A stretch of 64,000 nucleotides of DNA from the NCBI GenBank assembly GCA_035578175.1, contig JAQMRL010000006.1, positions 20,061,506 to 20,125,505 on the forward strand, written 5' to 3'. Origin of the DNA: Catonia carolina. Its lineage: Eukaryota; Arthropoda; Insecta; Hemiptera; Achilidae. Below the pieces are notes generated by a model. That model saw only the letters and a program-made list of their open reading frames with translations, was not told the origin of the DNA and searched no databases. The stretch's first letter is position 1, and each line of letters opens with the position of its first letter. Below are positions 33,510 to 43,866 of the stretch, in pieces. The position numbers and the translations under genes were made by a program.

Positions 33510-33623
33510 ACGTGGATTAGGCATGTGTTTGAACAGGAACCCCTAGTAGAATTTGTTAAAAAATGGCTGTCAGCTGGTCACCATACAAAGTCACTTGTAC
33601 CCCACCCTACCGATGTTACTTAA
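33510..33623 (+). other. Candidate alternative exon or transposon fragment, 37 codons
   Basis: A long T-tract ending TTTGTAG at 33509 is a good splice acceptor. The frame that follows is open for 37 codons (TWIRHVFEQEPLVEFVKKWL, then SAGHHTKSLVPHPTDVT) to TAA at 33621. It has balanced, coding-like composition, and its phase 0 would fit the Actn exon 1 donor. It is not actinin sequence. It may be an exonised transposon piece or coincidence. Confidence 0.3.
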
Positions 33624-33799
33624 CAAATAATATCAACTTACTACTACATGATTAAAGTAAACTAATAATTTCTGTTTGGTAATCTGTGAAAAGACATATT
33701 TTTATGATTTTGAATGACAGTTTGTTTTGTTTAAAATCGTTTGACCTAATTTTTTTTAAATTGAATATATAACAATTTTGATTTAAATTTAAAAAAAAT

Positions 33800-34196
33800 G
33801 TTGTTGTTTAGGTCAACAGCCGAAAGGCTGGTTTGAACCTCTAGAGGGTTTACTAAGTAAAAACGAGGAGTCGGTGGTTTACCATTGCCTTCCTCACTGA
33901 GTTGAAAGAGTATGCTTATCAGCATGCCAGGCCCTCCGAAAAGCACTCACTTTCCACCCTGCAAATGACACCTTCACTTCATTCACCACAGGGTCTGGCT
34001 GCATAGTGAAATTCATTACTCTCAGAGGAGATAACTCTGACTAGTATCTTTTACACCTCTACCTCTTCTGTTCTTAAATAGTTCAGTCATAAAAGTGGCT
34101 GACTATGTGATAAGAAACAGAACTATTTTTTTTTTAGCCCTGGACCAAATAGATAAGAGTGCAATTAAAATAACACTCCACCCGCCCGTTTTGGGC
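33800..34196 (-). repeat. SINE1, full length, flanked by a distant 35-bp duplication
   Basis: Minus-strand copy with GTTGTTGTTTAGG at its tail and the family start at 34196. A perfect 35-bp repeat beginning CGATGTTACTTAACAAATAA lies at 33611-33645 and 34199-34233; the second copy abuts the SINE 5' end while the first is 155 bp beyond the tail. Confidence 0.85.
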
Positions 34197-34233
34197 ATCG
34201 ATGTTACTTAACAAATAATATCAACTTACTACT

Positions 34234-34739
34234 GTAATATGATACACTTATACCCACAAACACCTGTACGTCCGCAAACTCATACAAAACTAAACACACT
34301 CACACACAAACATAAACACACAACCTTCACACACTCGATATAAACACCAGATGATTTACCACCTCCAGATGTGGGTGATTCAAAAAAAAAAAAAAAAAAG
34401 AAAAAGAAAAGAGTTTCAGAAAAAAGAAAATTAATTTAAAAGATTAAAAAAGGATTGTTGAACATTCATTCAATTTTAAACTTTTTTAAGAGAAAGGACG
34501 TTTCTTACAATTTTTAAAAACAAGATTCACAAAATACGACAATTTTTATAAAAAAATAAAGAGAAGAAAGATATTAGCGATTTTAAAACGTTTTTTAAGG
34601 AATTTTAAGGACTTTTAAAATATTTTAAAGATTTTAAAAACTTTAATTGTTTTTTGTGTTTTAATTGTTTCACGTGGTTGTAAAACGTATTTGTTTAACG
34701 TACTGAATAAATAAATTTTTAGAGTATTCAATTTCTATT
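34234..34739. other. Low-complexity intronic DNA
   Basis: Includes a CA/ACAC-rich stretch (34253-34325), an A-rich run at 34381-34411 and A/T-rich sequence. No gene is seen. Confidence 0.5.
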
Positions 34740-35202
34740 ATAGCGCAAAAATGTATAGATAAAAAATGTAGAGAATTTAAAATTCTACAACTTTTATTTC
34801 AAACGTTTTTTTGTATAACGCTTAGTTTAGCGGTAATTAGCGATTTTCTGTTTTTTCTCACGAAAACGTGTGAAAAATCGATTTTATTTAGATTTCGGCC
34901 TTAGTATTCATTTTATGGCAAAAGTGTTTATAATCAAATTTATAGAAAGTTAAAAGATCTACAACTTTTATTTGAAGCATTTTTCTCCAGAGAGCCTATT
35001 TTAGCGTGAAAGAGTGATTTTCTGTATTTTTAAGCCAAACTGAGGTTGACTTTCATTTTGAGTCTTTCAGTCATGATTAAAATAAGGTTAAATTTTTATT
35101 TTAATAGTTTTTGTTTATTTCTTATGTTTTATTACTAATGTTAGGTTTATTGTTAATTATTTGCATTGGCAATAGAAAGTTGTGTGAGTGTTTCACACCA
35201 GA
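34740..35202 (+). mobile_element. Helentron/DINE-like element, copy E (left part missing)
   Basis: Contains only the right half of the family, from TAGCGCAAAAATGTATAG to GTGTTTCACACCAGA. The hairpin end and GT tract are absent. Confidence 0.7.
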
Positions 35203-35925
35203 TTTTTAAAATTATAAGATATTTAATTGATTTGTTTTTTAATAGATTTTCTTTCTTTATTATTTTAGTATATGTAGTTTGGTAATGTTAGGGAATGGGG
35301 TGAGCGCGTTAGCTTACATTTTATGTTCCCCATTATGTCGTAACACACACTAGTTGTGTACAGTTATTAGTTGGCGGTGTGTGGTTAAATTTCTACGGAT
35401 CGGGAACACCATCTAACTGACTGAAAGGAAAAAAAAGAGTCGAGCGGTGTCATTTTTCATGCCGCAGGGCTGCCACTATTTTTGGCCCGACGTTCGCGTC
35501 CCGGCGCCCTCGCATTGCTTACTGGTGACGTGTATTCTCCCTCCCTGCCTCTTGATCTATCTTCTTTTATCTTAACGCTTATACAGTACTGTACGTCCTT
35601 TTTAACGCAATCACTTCCCCTTCTCTATCCATCTCATTCATACATTATGTTAATCTTTTTCTTTAAAATTTAACTTGTAGCGTTTTTCCTACGTATGTAA
35701 TATCTATTCTCATTCACCTGAAGTTCGGCAATACTGTTCATAAATAAGCCTTCTCTCTTACGTAATCTGTTACATAAGTACCAAACTGCAATTCTTAAGT
35801 TTTTCTGCCAAACATAATTATATTATTAATAATTTTATCGCCTGATTTCAGATTCATGACACTACTGTACCTATATTGTTTCATATTATTTTCTATCAAG
35901 GATTTTTGCTTAAAATAAAATTTAT
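35203..35925. other. Unique stretch with a GC-richer island
   Basis: 35300-35680 is noticeably less AT-rich than its surroundings (for example CGACGTTCGCGTCCCGGCGC near 35488) and repeat-free. It could be an intronic promoter or enhancer of Actn, or an unrecognised 5' exon. No convincing start codon or coding frame was found: the open frame there begins without ATG. Confidence 0.35.
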
Positions 35926-35936
35926 AATTAAAAATT

Positions 35937-36334
35937 CTGCCCAGAGCAGACAGGTGGAGTGTCAAATTATTTACACCCAATCTGTTCGTTGCAGGGCTAA
36001 AATAAATAGTTCTGTTTCTTATCACATGGTCAGCCAATTAAATGACTGAATCATTTAAGGACAGAAGAGGTAGAGGTGTAAAAGACACTAATCAGAGTTA
36101 TCTCCTCTGAAAGTAATGGATTTCATTATACAGCCAGACCCTGTGGTGAATGAAGTGAAGGTGTCATTTGCAGAGTGGAAAATATGTGCTTTTCAGAGGG
36201 CCCGATATGCTGATAAGCGTACTTTTCCACTCAGTGAGGAAGGCAATAGTAAACCACCTCAGTCCTCGTTTTACTTAGTAAAACCTCTGCAGGTTCAAAC
36301 CAGCCTTTTGGCTGTTGACCTAAACAACAACAAC
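35937..36334 (+). repeat. SINE1, full length with perfect TSD
   Basis: Starts CTGCCCAGAGCAGACAGGTG and ends TAAACAACAACAAC. Perfect target duplications AATTAAAAATT lie at 35926-35936 and 36335-36345. The family reading frame is open (36116-36340). Confidence 0.9.
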
Positions 36335-36369
36335 AATTAAAAATTAACGGTCATATAATTTAAAAAAAA

Positions 36370-37090
36370 TCTGGTGTGAAACACTCACAACTTTCTCTTA
36401 CCAATGCCAATAATTAACAATAAACCTAACATTAGTAATAAAACATTAGAAATAAACAAAAACCTAACCTCAAAAAACATAATATTATTTTAATCATGAG
36501 TGAAAGACGTAAAGTGAAAATCAACCTCAGTTTAGCTTAAAAATACGGAAAATCACTCTTTCACGCTAAATTAGGCTCTGTAGAGAAAAATGCTTTAAAT
36601 AAAAGTTGTAGATCTTGTAATTTCCTATAAATTTGATTGTATTCACTTTTGTCGTAAAATGCATACTAAGGCCGAAATCTTAAAAAAGTGATTTTTACAC
36701 GTTTTTGTGAGAAAAAAATCAGAAAATCGCTAATTACCGCTAAACCAAGCGTTATACAAAAATGTTTGAAATAAAAGTTGTAGGATTTTAAATATTCTAC
36801 AACTTTTATTATACGTATAAATTTTTGCACTAAAATGCATATTCCGCAATGTTAAAAAAACAATTTTTTTACGTGAAAACAGCCTCTTGAAGAATTTCAG
36901 TAAACATGGCGCCTACCGCCGTCTTGTAGAGCATAAAAAAATAGAGCGTAAAAAATTTTGTAAACCAGGCGATTTTTAAAAAAATCGGAGGACCGTTTTT
37001 GAGAAAATCGCAAAATAGTGAAAAATTACACGAATAAACTACTACTTCCGGTTGACCGATTTTGATGAAAATGTTCGTGTCGGGTCCGAA
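36370..37090 (-). mobile_element. Helentron/DINE-like element, copy F (truncated)
   Basis: Plus-strand reading begins TCTGGTGTGAAACACTCACA and follows the family to GTTCGTGTCGGGTCCG, then stops before the AC tract and hairpin end. Confidence 0.7.
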
Positions 37091-37438
37091 AAGTTGGCGG
37101 GCACGATCATCTCTTTTATTAATTTTTAAGGGTTTACAATTACACTACAGCTACAATTTATATACCAAATTTATCAGATAGAGTAAAAAAATAAAATGAA
37201 TATTTTCTTTTCAATTTTGAAAGTCTGTACCCTCTTACGAACGGAAGAGGTAACGGTGCAAGGTTTAACGAACCCTTACATTTTATTTGTACGTACATTT
37301 AATGAAATCATTTGTTTGAATACAACGAATGTGTACTGTACCTACATGAAGTATAAGTTTTTGTAGTTGTGAAATAAACTTTGGTATTGAAGAAGTTTTC
37401 AAAAATTAATATTAAGCTGATGCCGATTTAAGAATTCG
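37091..37438. other. Intronic sequence, nothing recognised
   Basis: No gene or repeat family identified. Confidence 0.35.
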
Positions 37439-37448
37439 TGACGAAAGT

Positions 37449-37844
37449 GTTGTTGTTTAGGTCATCAGCCGAAAGGCTGGTTGGAACCTGTAGAGGTTTT
37501 ACTAAGTAAAACGAGGAGTGAGGTGGTTTACCATTGCCTTCCTCACCGAGTGTAAAAGTACGCTTATCAGCATGCCGGGCCCTCTGAAAAGCACATATTT
37601 TCCACTCTGCAAATGACACCTTCACTTCATTCACCACAGAGTCTGGCTGTATAATGAAATTCATTACTTTCAGAGAAGACAACTCTGATTAGTGTCTTTT
37701 ACACCTCTACCTCTTCTGTTCTTAAATGATTCAGTCATTTGATTGGCTGACCATGTGTTAAGAAACAGAACTATTTATTTTAGCCCTGCAACAAACAGAT
37801 TGAGTGTAAAAAATTTGACACTCCACCTGTCTGTTATGGGCAGA
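37449..37844 (-). repeat. SINE1, full length with perfect TSD
   Basis: Minus-strand copy with the GTTGTTGTTTAGGTC tail and TTATGGGCAG start. Target duplications TGACGAAAGT lie at 37439-37448 and 37845-37854. Confidence 0.9.
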
Positions 37845-37854
37845 TGACGAAAGT

Positions 37855-38811
37855 ATACAAAACTTATTTCTATCATTGAAATGTAGGTACTAGAAAGATT
37901 TTGTTTTAATAATTTTGTAGTTTTTTTAAATCACTTATTACTGTAATTAAAATTCCAATCAGTGGTAAATAGATAACAGTTTTAATGAGTACATTTACAA
38001 AAAAAAGATTTCTCCTATCCCGTATCATTCTACTGTTGTTTGTATTCAATTACGTTCTTTATTAGTTTGATTGGATTTCTTTTATCGAAATCTTATAAAG
38101 GTACTTCAGTTTTTTAAGTGTCCTACTTGTAATTCAATACACTTAAAAGTAAAGTATTATTACATGGTACTTTGTAAACCAGGAGTTTTGTGTATTTAAA
38201 AAAAAGTGATTTTCGTCTTCGTGGCTTTGGGTATTTGATTTCTGCATATTATGATCTTCAGTTCATCGTCATCATCATAAAGCCTCAATTACGTTTCTTT
38301 CCGGGCTTTTGCTTTAAATTTTCTATTTATGTAATTGCAAACACGTTGAAATCTAGAAACTTTCGTCGTTACATCAAATTCCCCTTCATATGTCATATCA
38401 CAATGCGAAGGGAGGAGACGTATGGAGATCAACGGGATCGCCCTCTCCCACAGTGAATCAATCCTGTCCCGATCTCAGTAGGTAAGGTAAACACACTAAT
38501 TTCCTGAGAAAGAAACTAATTCTTGTGATGAAAGAGATGAATGAAAGTAAGAGAGTGAGATTGACAGTATGTAAATTTTTTTAACCGGAAATTTACCTTG
38601 TAGTATTATATAAACAGTTCTGAGGGAGGTGGAGGGTTGTTTGCTGATGTCGAATCAAGTGGCCAGGCGGCGGGTTTTTGGTTGGTAAGGCGGTTTCGGC
38701 CTCCTTGGGGCTGGACGAGGACGCTTTAATTGAGTCCAACACTACCCCATCGTGTTTTTCTCGCCGCCTCGGATAAAAAAACCCCCAAACCCAAAATCTG
38801 TGGGTAAGAAG
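37855..38811. other. Unique DNA with a GC-richer part
   Basis: 38410-38490 and 38600-38790 are less AT-rich. A donor-like CAGTAGGTAAGGTA occurs at about 38476, but no coding frame or acceptor pairs with it. Part of 38600-38811 may belong to the adjacent LINE remnant. Confidence 0.3.
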
Positions 38812-39103
38812 TTGGGAGCAGCTGAGATGCGTTTTTTTTGAGAACGCTGAGAGTAGAAACACTCAAGAGTGAGACAATCCGGCATGAATTGGGTAGAACG
38901 GAATCTGTGAGGCAGAGGATTAAACGATGTAGGGAGAGGTGGTTCCAACTTATACGCCGCATGCCAGAGGATCGAAATCCGTTACTGGCCTTAAAATACG
39001 ATTTGTAAGGGGTACGATCTTTGAGTAGACCACGAAGAAGATGTATAGAAGCTGAAAAAGCAATGCGCCTAATCCGTAAAGGAGGAAGAAGACGATGATG
39101 ATG
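38812..39103 (+). pseudogene. LINE RT C-terminal remnant
   Basis: After AAEMRF at 38817 the frame shifts. The segment 38868-39093 encodes SETIRHELGRTESVRQRIKR, CRERWFQLIRRMPEDRNPLL and, after one stop, SLSRPRRRCIEAEKAMRLI, the usual basic C-terminus of a non-LTR RT. It ends in (GAT)n at 39093-39102. Severely truncated. Confidence 0.75.
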
Positions 39104-39105
39104 TA

Positions 39106-39488
39106 CAGTAGGTCCTCGATTTACCGTGCTAAAGTCTGGTTGGACACCGACGTTTAATCCGAACCTTCAAAAAAGGTTGAGGGAATTTGTGTATTGGCAT
39201 ATGTACAGTGATTCTTTGTACTTCATTAAGACTTGCATACAATAGGACATTAATCATAATATCGATACGTTACTAAATAAAGACGGAAATATTAACAACC
39301 CATTGTTCATTATTAATTAATTTTACTAATTTTATGTGGAATTACCTAGCACTTTTGTTAATTCTCAAACAAAAGAAATGACTTTAAACGTGACGTAAGG
39401 TGTAGGGGCGAAATTTTTGTTTTCTCAAATGAATGACCTTAAATTCGAGTCACGGTAAATGCGAGACCAGTAAATCGAATATCTACTG
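39106..39488. mobile_element. pogo/Tigger-like MITE
   Basis: Left end CAGTAGGTCCTCGATTTACC; the right end's reverse complement begins CAGTAGATATTCGATTTACT. TA flanks both ends (39104-39105, 39489-39490). The 383-bp body is non-coding. It inserted directly behind the LINE remnant's GAT tail. Confidence 0.75.
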
Positions 39489-39757
39489 TAGTTGAAATCC
39501 CCCTCTAAAATTTTAGAATATTGGAATTGAAATTGGTACAAAAGTATCTCTTGTGATTTTTGAGAAAGTTACACTAATTTCTATTCAAAAATAGAATGTG
39601 ACATTATTTTTCAAATCTACCCTGTAAATAATTTTCAAAAATGTTGGATAAACTGAAAAGTTCATTGGCTGCTAATGTACAAGACTGATGTATAAAAGAA
39701 CTAAACTTCCCAAATGACCCTACGACAAACAAATAAAATATAAGATGGATTCGTTTT

Positions 39758-39966
39758 GTTGTTGTTTAGGTCATCAGCCAAAAGGCTGGTTTGAACCCCT
39801 AGAGGCTTTACTAAGTTGAACAAGGAGTGAGGTGGTTTACCATTGCCTTCACCACTGAGTGAAAAAGTATGCTTATCAGCATGGCAGGCCTTCTGAAAAG
39901 TATGTACTTTCCACCCTGTAAATAACACCTTCACTTTATTCACCACTAAGTCTGGCTGTATAATGA
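39758..39966 (-). repeat. SINE1, 5' half missing
   Basis: Only the 3' half of the family is present, from the GTTGTTGTTTAGGTC tail to CTGGCTGTATAATGAAA. It is then replaced abruptly by mariner-type sequence. Confidence 0.8.
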
Positions 39967-39984
39967 AAGTGTCAGTACAAACAT

Positions 39985-40113
39985 TTTTGAGCGGCACGTG
40001 TACTGAAGGAGCTGACAGAAGATGACTTCCAGCACTGTTTCCAACCATGGAAAATTCGCATGGAGCATTGTAGGGATAGAGAAGGAGTGTGTATTGAAGG
40101 TGACAATAAGTGA
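39985..40113 (+). pseudogene. Mariner-type transposase C-terminal fragment
   Basis: The frame 40003-40113 reads LKELTEDDFQHCFQPWKIRM, then EHCRDREGVCIEGDNK and a stop. The pattern (L/F)-x-x-E-D-F-Q-x-C-F-x-x-W-x-x-R-M-x-x-C is typical of the extreme C-terminus of insect Tc1/mariner-like transposases. Only 37 codons remain, sandwiched between a broken SINE1 and Helentron-like copy G; no TIRs are visible. Confidence 0.65.
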
Positions 40114-40131
40114 TTATGTATAAAATAAAAA

Positions 40132-41050
40132 TCTGGTGTGAAACACTCACACAACTTTCTCTTGCCAATGCAAATTATTAACAATATAACCTAACATTAG
40201 CAATAAACAAAAAACTAACCTCAATAAACCTAACCTAATTTTAATCATATACTGTATATGAAAAACGCAAAATGAAAATCGATCTCAGTTTGCCTTAAAA
40301 ATACGGAAAATCACTTTCGCGCTAAACTAGGCTCTGTAGAGAAAAATGCTCTAAATAAAAGTTGTAGATCTTTTATTTTTCTATAAATTTAATTATATAC
40401 ACTTTTGTCGTAAAATGCATACTAAGGCCGAAATCTTTAAAAAATCAATTTTTCACACGTTTTCGTGAGAAAAAACAGAAAATCGCTAATTACCGCTAAA
40501 CTAAGCGTTATACAAAAAAATGTTTGAAATAAAAGTTGTAGAATTTTAAATTCTCTACATTTTTTATTAAATAAATGTTTGTGCTATAATAGTACATAGC
40601 CGTAATCTTAAAAAACAAATTTTTTACGTAAAAACAGCCTCACCGAGAATTTCAGCAAACATGGCGCCTACCCTATCTTGTTGAGAATAATAAATTGAGT
40701 AAACTAGGCAATTTTTAAAAAAAACGTAGGACCAGTTTTTGAGAAAATTGGAAAAAGTGAAAAAATATACGAATAAACTACTACTTCCGGCTGAACGATT
40801 TTGATGAAAATGTTCGTGTCGGGTCCGGTAGTGGTATGTAGCCTAACTTAAGTTTCAAGTTCGTACGATGTTCCTTTCTTGAGATATTTTGTATACTAAC
40901 ACACACACACACAGACCAATCGCTAAAACATGTTTTTTGGGTTCAGGGGGTCTGTAAACGTGTAGATCCGGTGAAAACTCTATTTCTCAAAATCGACATG
41001 AAAACAATACTTTCCTTCCTATATGTATATTCATATAGGCAAGCGAAAGT
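40132..41050 (-). mobile_element. Helentron/DINE-like element, copy G (full length)
   Basis: Plus-strand reading from TCTGGTGTGAAACACTCACA to the hairpin CCTATATGTATATTCATATAGG region and GCAAGCGAAAGT, with an (AC)n tract at 40900-40912. A-rich flanks. Confidence 0.75.
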
Positions 41051-41439
41051 AAAAATTAAAGTTTTTACGTCAGTCTCGTTATTTAATAACCACACCTCAT
41101 GTGGTTCTATCACATTCCATTGTAAATGTTCTTATACTTTTGTCTAAAACAATAACCAGAAAATAGGTCTGTGGTTTTAATAGTTGGTGATAGGATGAGA
41201 GCGGAGTCTTCTCTCACTCCTCAATATTGTGTTATTGTGTTCACCTAAAATAACTTTTTTCTACGATAAAGTAATAGGAACGTTATTTCCCGTAACAACA
41301 AATTTTTATGTTGAAGACAATATAAATCAGACGTGCCATCCGGTGAATTAAAGACTACAGTATTTTTGAAAAAAATAATTCTTTACTTGTTGGCTACCTT
41401 TTTTGGGAGTAGACTTTGTCAAAAATACAACAGTTAAAA
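41051..41439. other. Intronic sequence, nothing recognised
   Basis: No gene or repeat family identified. Confidence 0.35.
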
Positions 41440-41690
41440 ACACAATAAAGGTAGTTACTTTTATACGGATTTGAATACTAGACAGTGGTTACCGGTGTAC
41501 TTTGATGGTTGGGATTTAATTAACCATACTCTCTCAGGAATGGTCGGCCTGGGTCTGTACAAGACTACACCTCATTTACACGTCATAGACATTATCCTCA
41601 TCTCATTGGGTCATGGGGTTGCTTATTGTTCTAAATTGAACAGATTGCAACGTACACAAATTAGGAATAAAAAAAACAATACTATAGTTC
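41440..41690 (+). repeat. SINE3, head-truncated
   Basis: Carries the body from AAAGGTAGTTACTTTTATAC through CTAGACAGTGGTTACCGGTG to AATTAGGAATAAAAAAAAC. The tRNA-like head present at 45612 and 50243 is missing. Confidence 0.8.
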
Positions 41691-42004
41691 ATTTGTTTTA
41701 GGAAGAAGCTTGTAAGGGGAGGGCGAGTAGGTAGAGTAGGGATAATTTCAAAGGGGCAAGTGTTGTCTCCTTCTCACTTAATGATCATTCCCTCTCTTTC
41801 TACCTGTATCTACTGTTACAACTACCAGGTGCTTCCCCCACCACTAAACAGAACAGCTCAGCGGCACAGAGCGTTGGAGGGAAAGCTTCTAGCTAGAACA
41901 AATGACCTGTACATAATTATTTATTAGACTAACTCTAGAAAAATTAGTTTACGTGATATTTCTATTTACAATATTTTTTTGTATTAAAAATTTTGTCCGT
42001 TTTT
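41691..42004. other. Intronic sequence, nothing recognised
   Basis: Slightly GC-richer around 41700-41880. No coding or repeat signal. Confidence 0.35.
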
Positions 42005-42728
42005 ACTTTATTATGCCTTTATGAATAAATAGGAAGGAAAGTATTGTTTTCATAACGATTTTTTCAATCGGGTTTTCACCGAATGTACACGTTTTCAGAC
42101 CCACTGAAACCAAAAAAAAAAAAAAAAAAATGTTTTTAGCGATCTGTCTGTGTGTGAACAGAATATCTCAAGAACGGAACATCGTACGAAGTTTAAACTT
42201 GAAACTTAAGTTAGATACCCTACTACTAGTGGACCCTACACGAATTTTTTCACCAAATCGGTCAACCAGAAGCAGTGTATTTGTGTCATTTTTCACTTCA
42301 TTTTTTGTAATTTTCTCAAATTTAAAAAAAAATCGCCTCATTTACTAAATTTTTTATTCTCTACAAGATAGGGTAGGCGCCATGTCTACTGAAATTCTTG
42401 GGGAGGCTGTTCTCTGGTAAAAACAAATGGTTTTTTAAAAAACTGGGGCCTTCATACGAATTTTAGCGCAAAAATGTATAATTAAATTTATAGGAAATTA
42501 AGAGATTTATTAATTTTCTTTCAAGAATTTTCTCTACAGAGCCTAGTTTAGCGTGAGAGTGATTTTTCGTATTAAGCTAAACAGGTTGATTTTCATTTTG
42601 CATTATTCACTCATGATTAAAATGAGGTTAGTTTTTTGTTTATTTGTAATGTTTTATTAATTATGTTAGGTTATATTGTTCATTATTTGTATTGGCTAGA
42701 GAAAGTTGTGTGAATGTTTCACACCAGA
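42005..42728 (+). mobile_element. Helentron/DINE-like element, copy H (internally deleted)
   Basis: Starts ACTTTATTATGCCTTTATGA, retains the internal blocks (TTTTTAGCGATCTGTCTGTG, CTCTACAAGATAGGGTAGGC), and ends GTTTCACACCAGA. It is strongly diverged, with deletions. Confidence 0.7.
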
Positions 42729-42814
42729 TTTTTAAGGTTTGGCAGTAGCATTTTTACTTAAACTACTGTATTATATTTCCAGCTATGCCTGCTTTTAAAT
42801 AATAAGTTATTTTT

Positions 42815-43866
42815 GCCGATAAGGGGCAAATGGAGTGTTAAATTAATTGCACTCGATCTGCTGGTACCATGGCTACAAAAAATAGTTCTGTTTCTTATCA
42901 CATAGTCAACCAATTATATGAATGAACTATTTAACACATTCAGTGCTAGAGACTCGCCTAGCGGGTCATGGGTAGGTGTTACTGTCAGGCTACTGTCTCA
43001 CCTAGCGGGTTCTGTTTGTTTATCATTTTAAGTAATTCTGGAGGGACACCCCCTGTCGAATATCAGTTTGTTGCTATTATATAGCCCTCAGAAAGGTTTT
43101 TTCTTTGTAACCGTGCAGTTCGTTTTTGAATTTTCGTCATACGATCTTCTACCCTCGTACAGTATACTCGTTCAGTATTTTTAACGGGTTTTTAGGATAC
43201 AGTTTATTGAAGCCGTGAATTTAGTATCTTTGCTGGTATCGATTCAAATTAGCGTACACTTTTAGATTTACTTTAAAAGTATATTAAATTCATTATTGTA
43301 GTTTAAAATAATGTAAGAAATTACGCGTAAATCGTAACGGTAAATGGAAAAATTCAAACAAGAATACATTTCTTATAACGGGCGAAAATAAACCTAAAAA
43401 AAAATTGAATTGTTTGCTTTTATTTTATTGGCAAACATAAATCCATGTATGGGTCGCAAATAAAATAAATCTATAAAAACGTTAGTAATATAAGTTCAGG
43501 GGGTACATAAAACAAGCGGGGAACACGCTGCACGAGTAATCAGCCGAAAGGGAGAGATACCTCATAATTGCTCAGCATTGAATGTGTTAAGAACAGAAGA
43601 GGTAGAGGTGTAAAAGACACTAGTCAGAGTTATCTCCTCTGTCAGTAATTAATTTTACTATACAGTTTGACCTTGTGGTGAATGAAGTGAAGGTGTCATT
43701 TGCAGGGTGGTGGAAAGTATGTGCTTTTCGGAGTGCCTGGCATGCTGATAAACATAATCTTTCAATTCAGTGAGGAAGACAGTAGCAAACCATCCGACTC
43801 CTCGGTTTTTTCGTAGTAAAAGCTCTAGAGGTTCAAACCAGCCTTTCGGCTGTTGAACTTGATAAC
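42815..43866 (+). repeat. SINE1 split by a TTAA element
   Basis: 5' part at 42815-42934 and 3' part at 43587-43866, joined at the family's own TTAA (consensus ATTTAAGAACAG). The copy is old by its many substitutions. Confidence 0.8.
42931..43590. mobile_element. piggyBac-like MITE inside SINE1
   Basis: TTAA target duplication at 42931-42934 and 43587-43590. TIRs are CACATTCAGTGCTAGAGAC and, at the right end in reverse complement, CACATTCAATGCTGAGCAA. The 652-bp body is non-coding. Precise insertion into a TTAA of SINE1 is visible by comparison with the other copies. Confidence 0.85.

Noticed and set aside
34381..34411. Poly(A) run considered as a retrocopy tail
   Set aside because: No target duplication or recognisable upstream retroposed sequence; treated as low complexity.
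35482..35673. 63-codon frame in a GC-richer island
   Set aside because: Starts at TTG, not ATG, soon becomes pyrimidine-rich low-complexity sequence, and has no splice or homology support.
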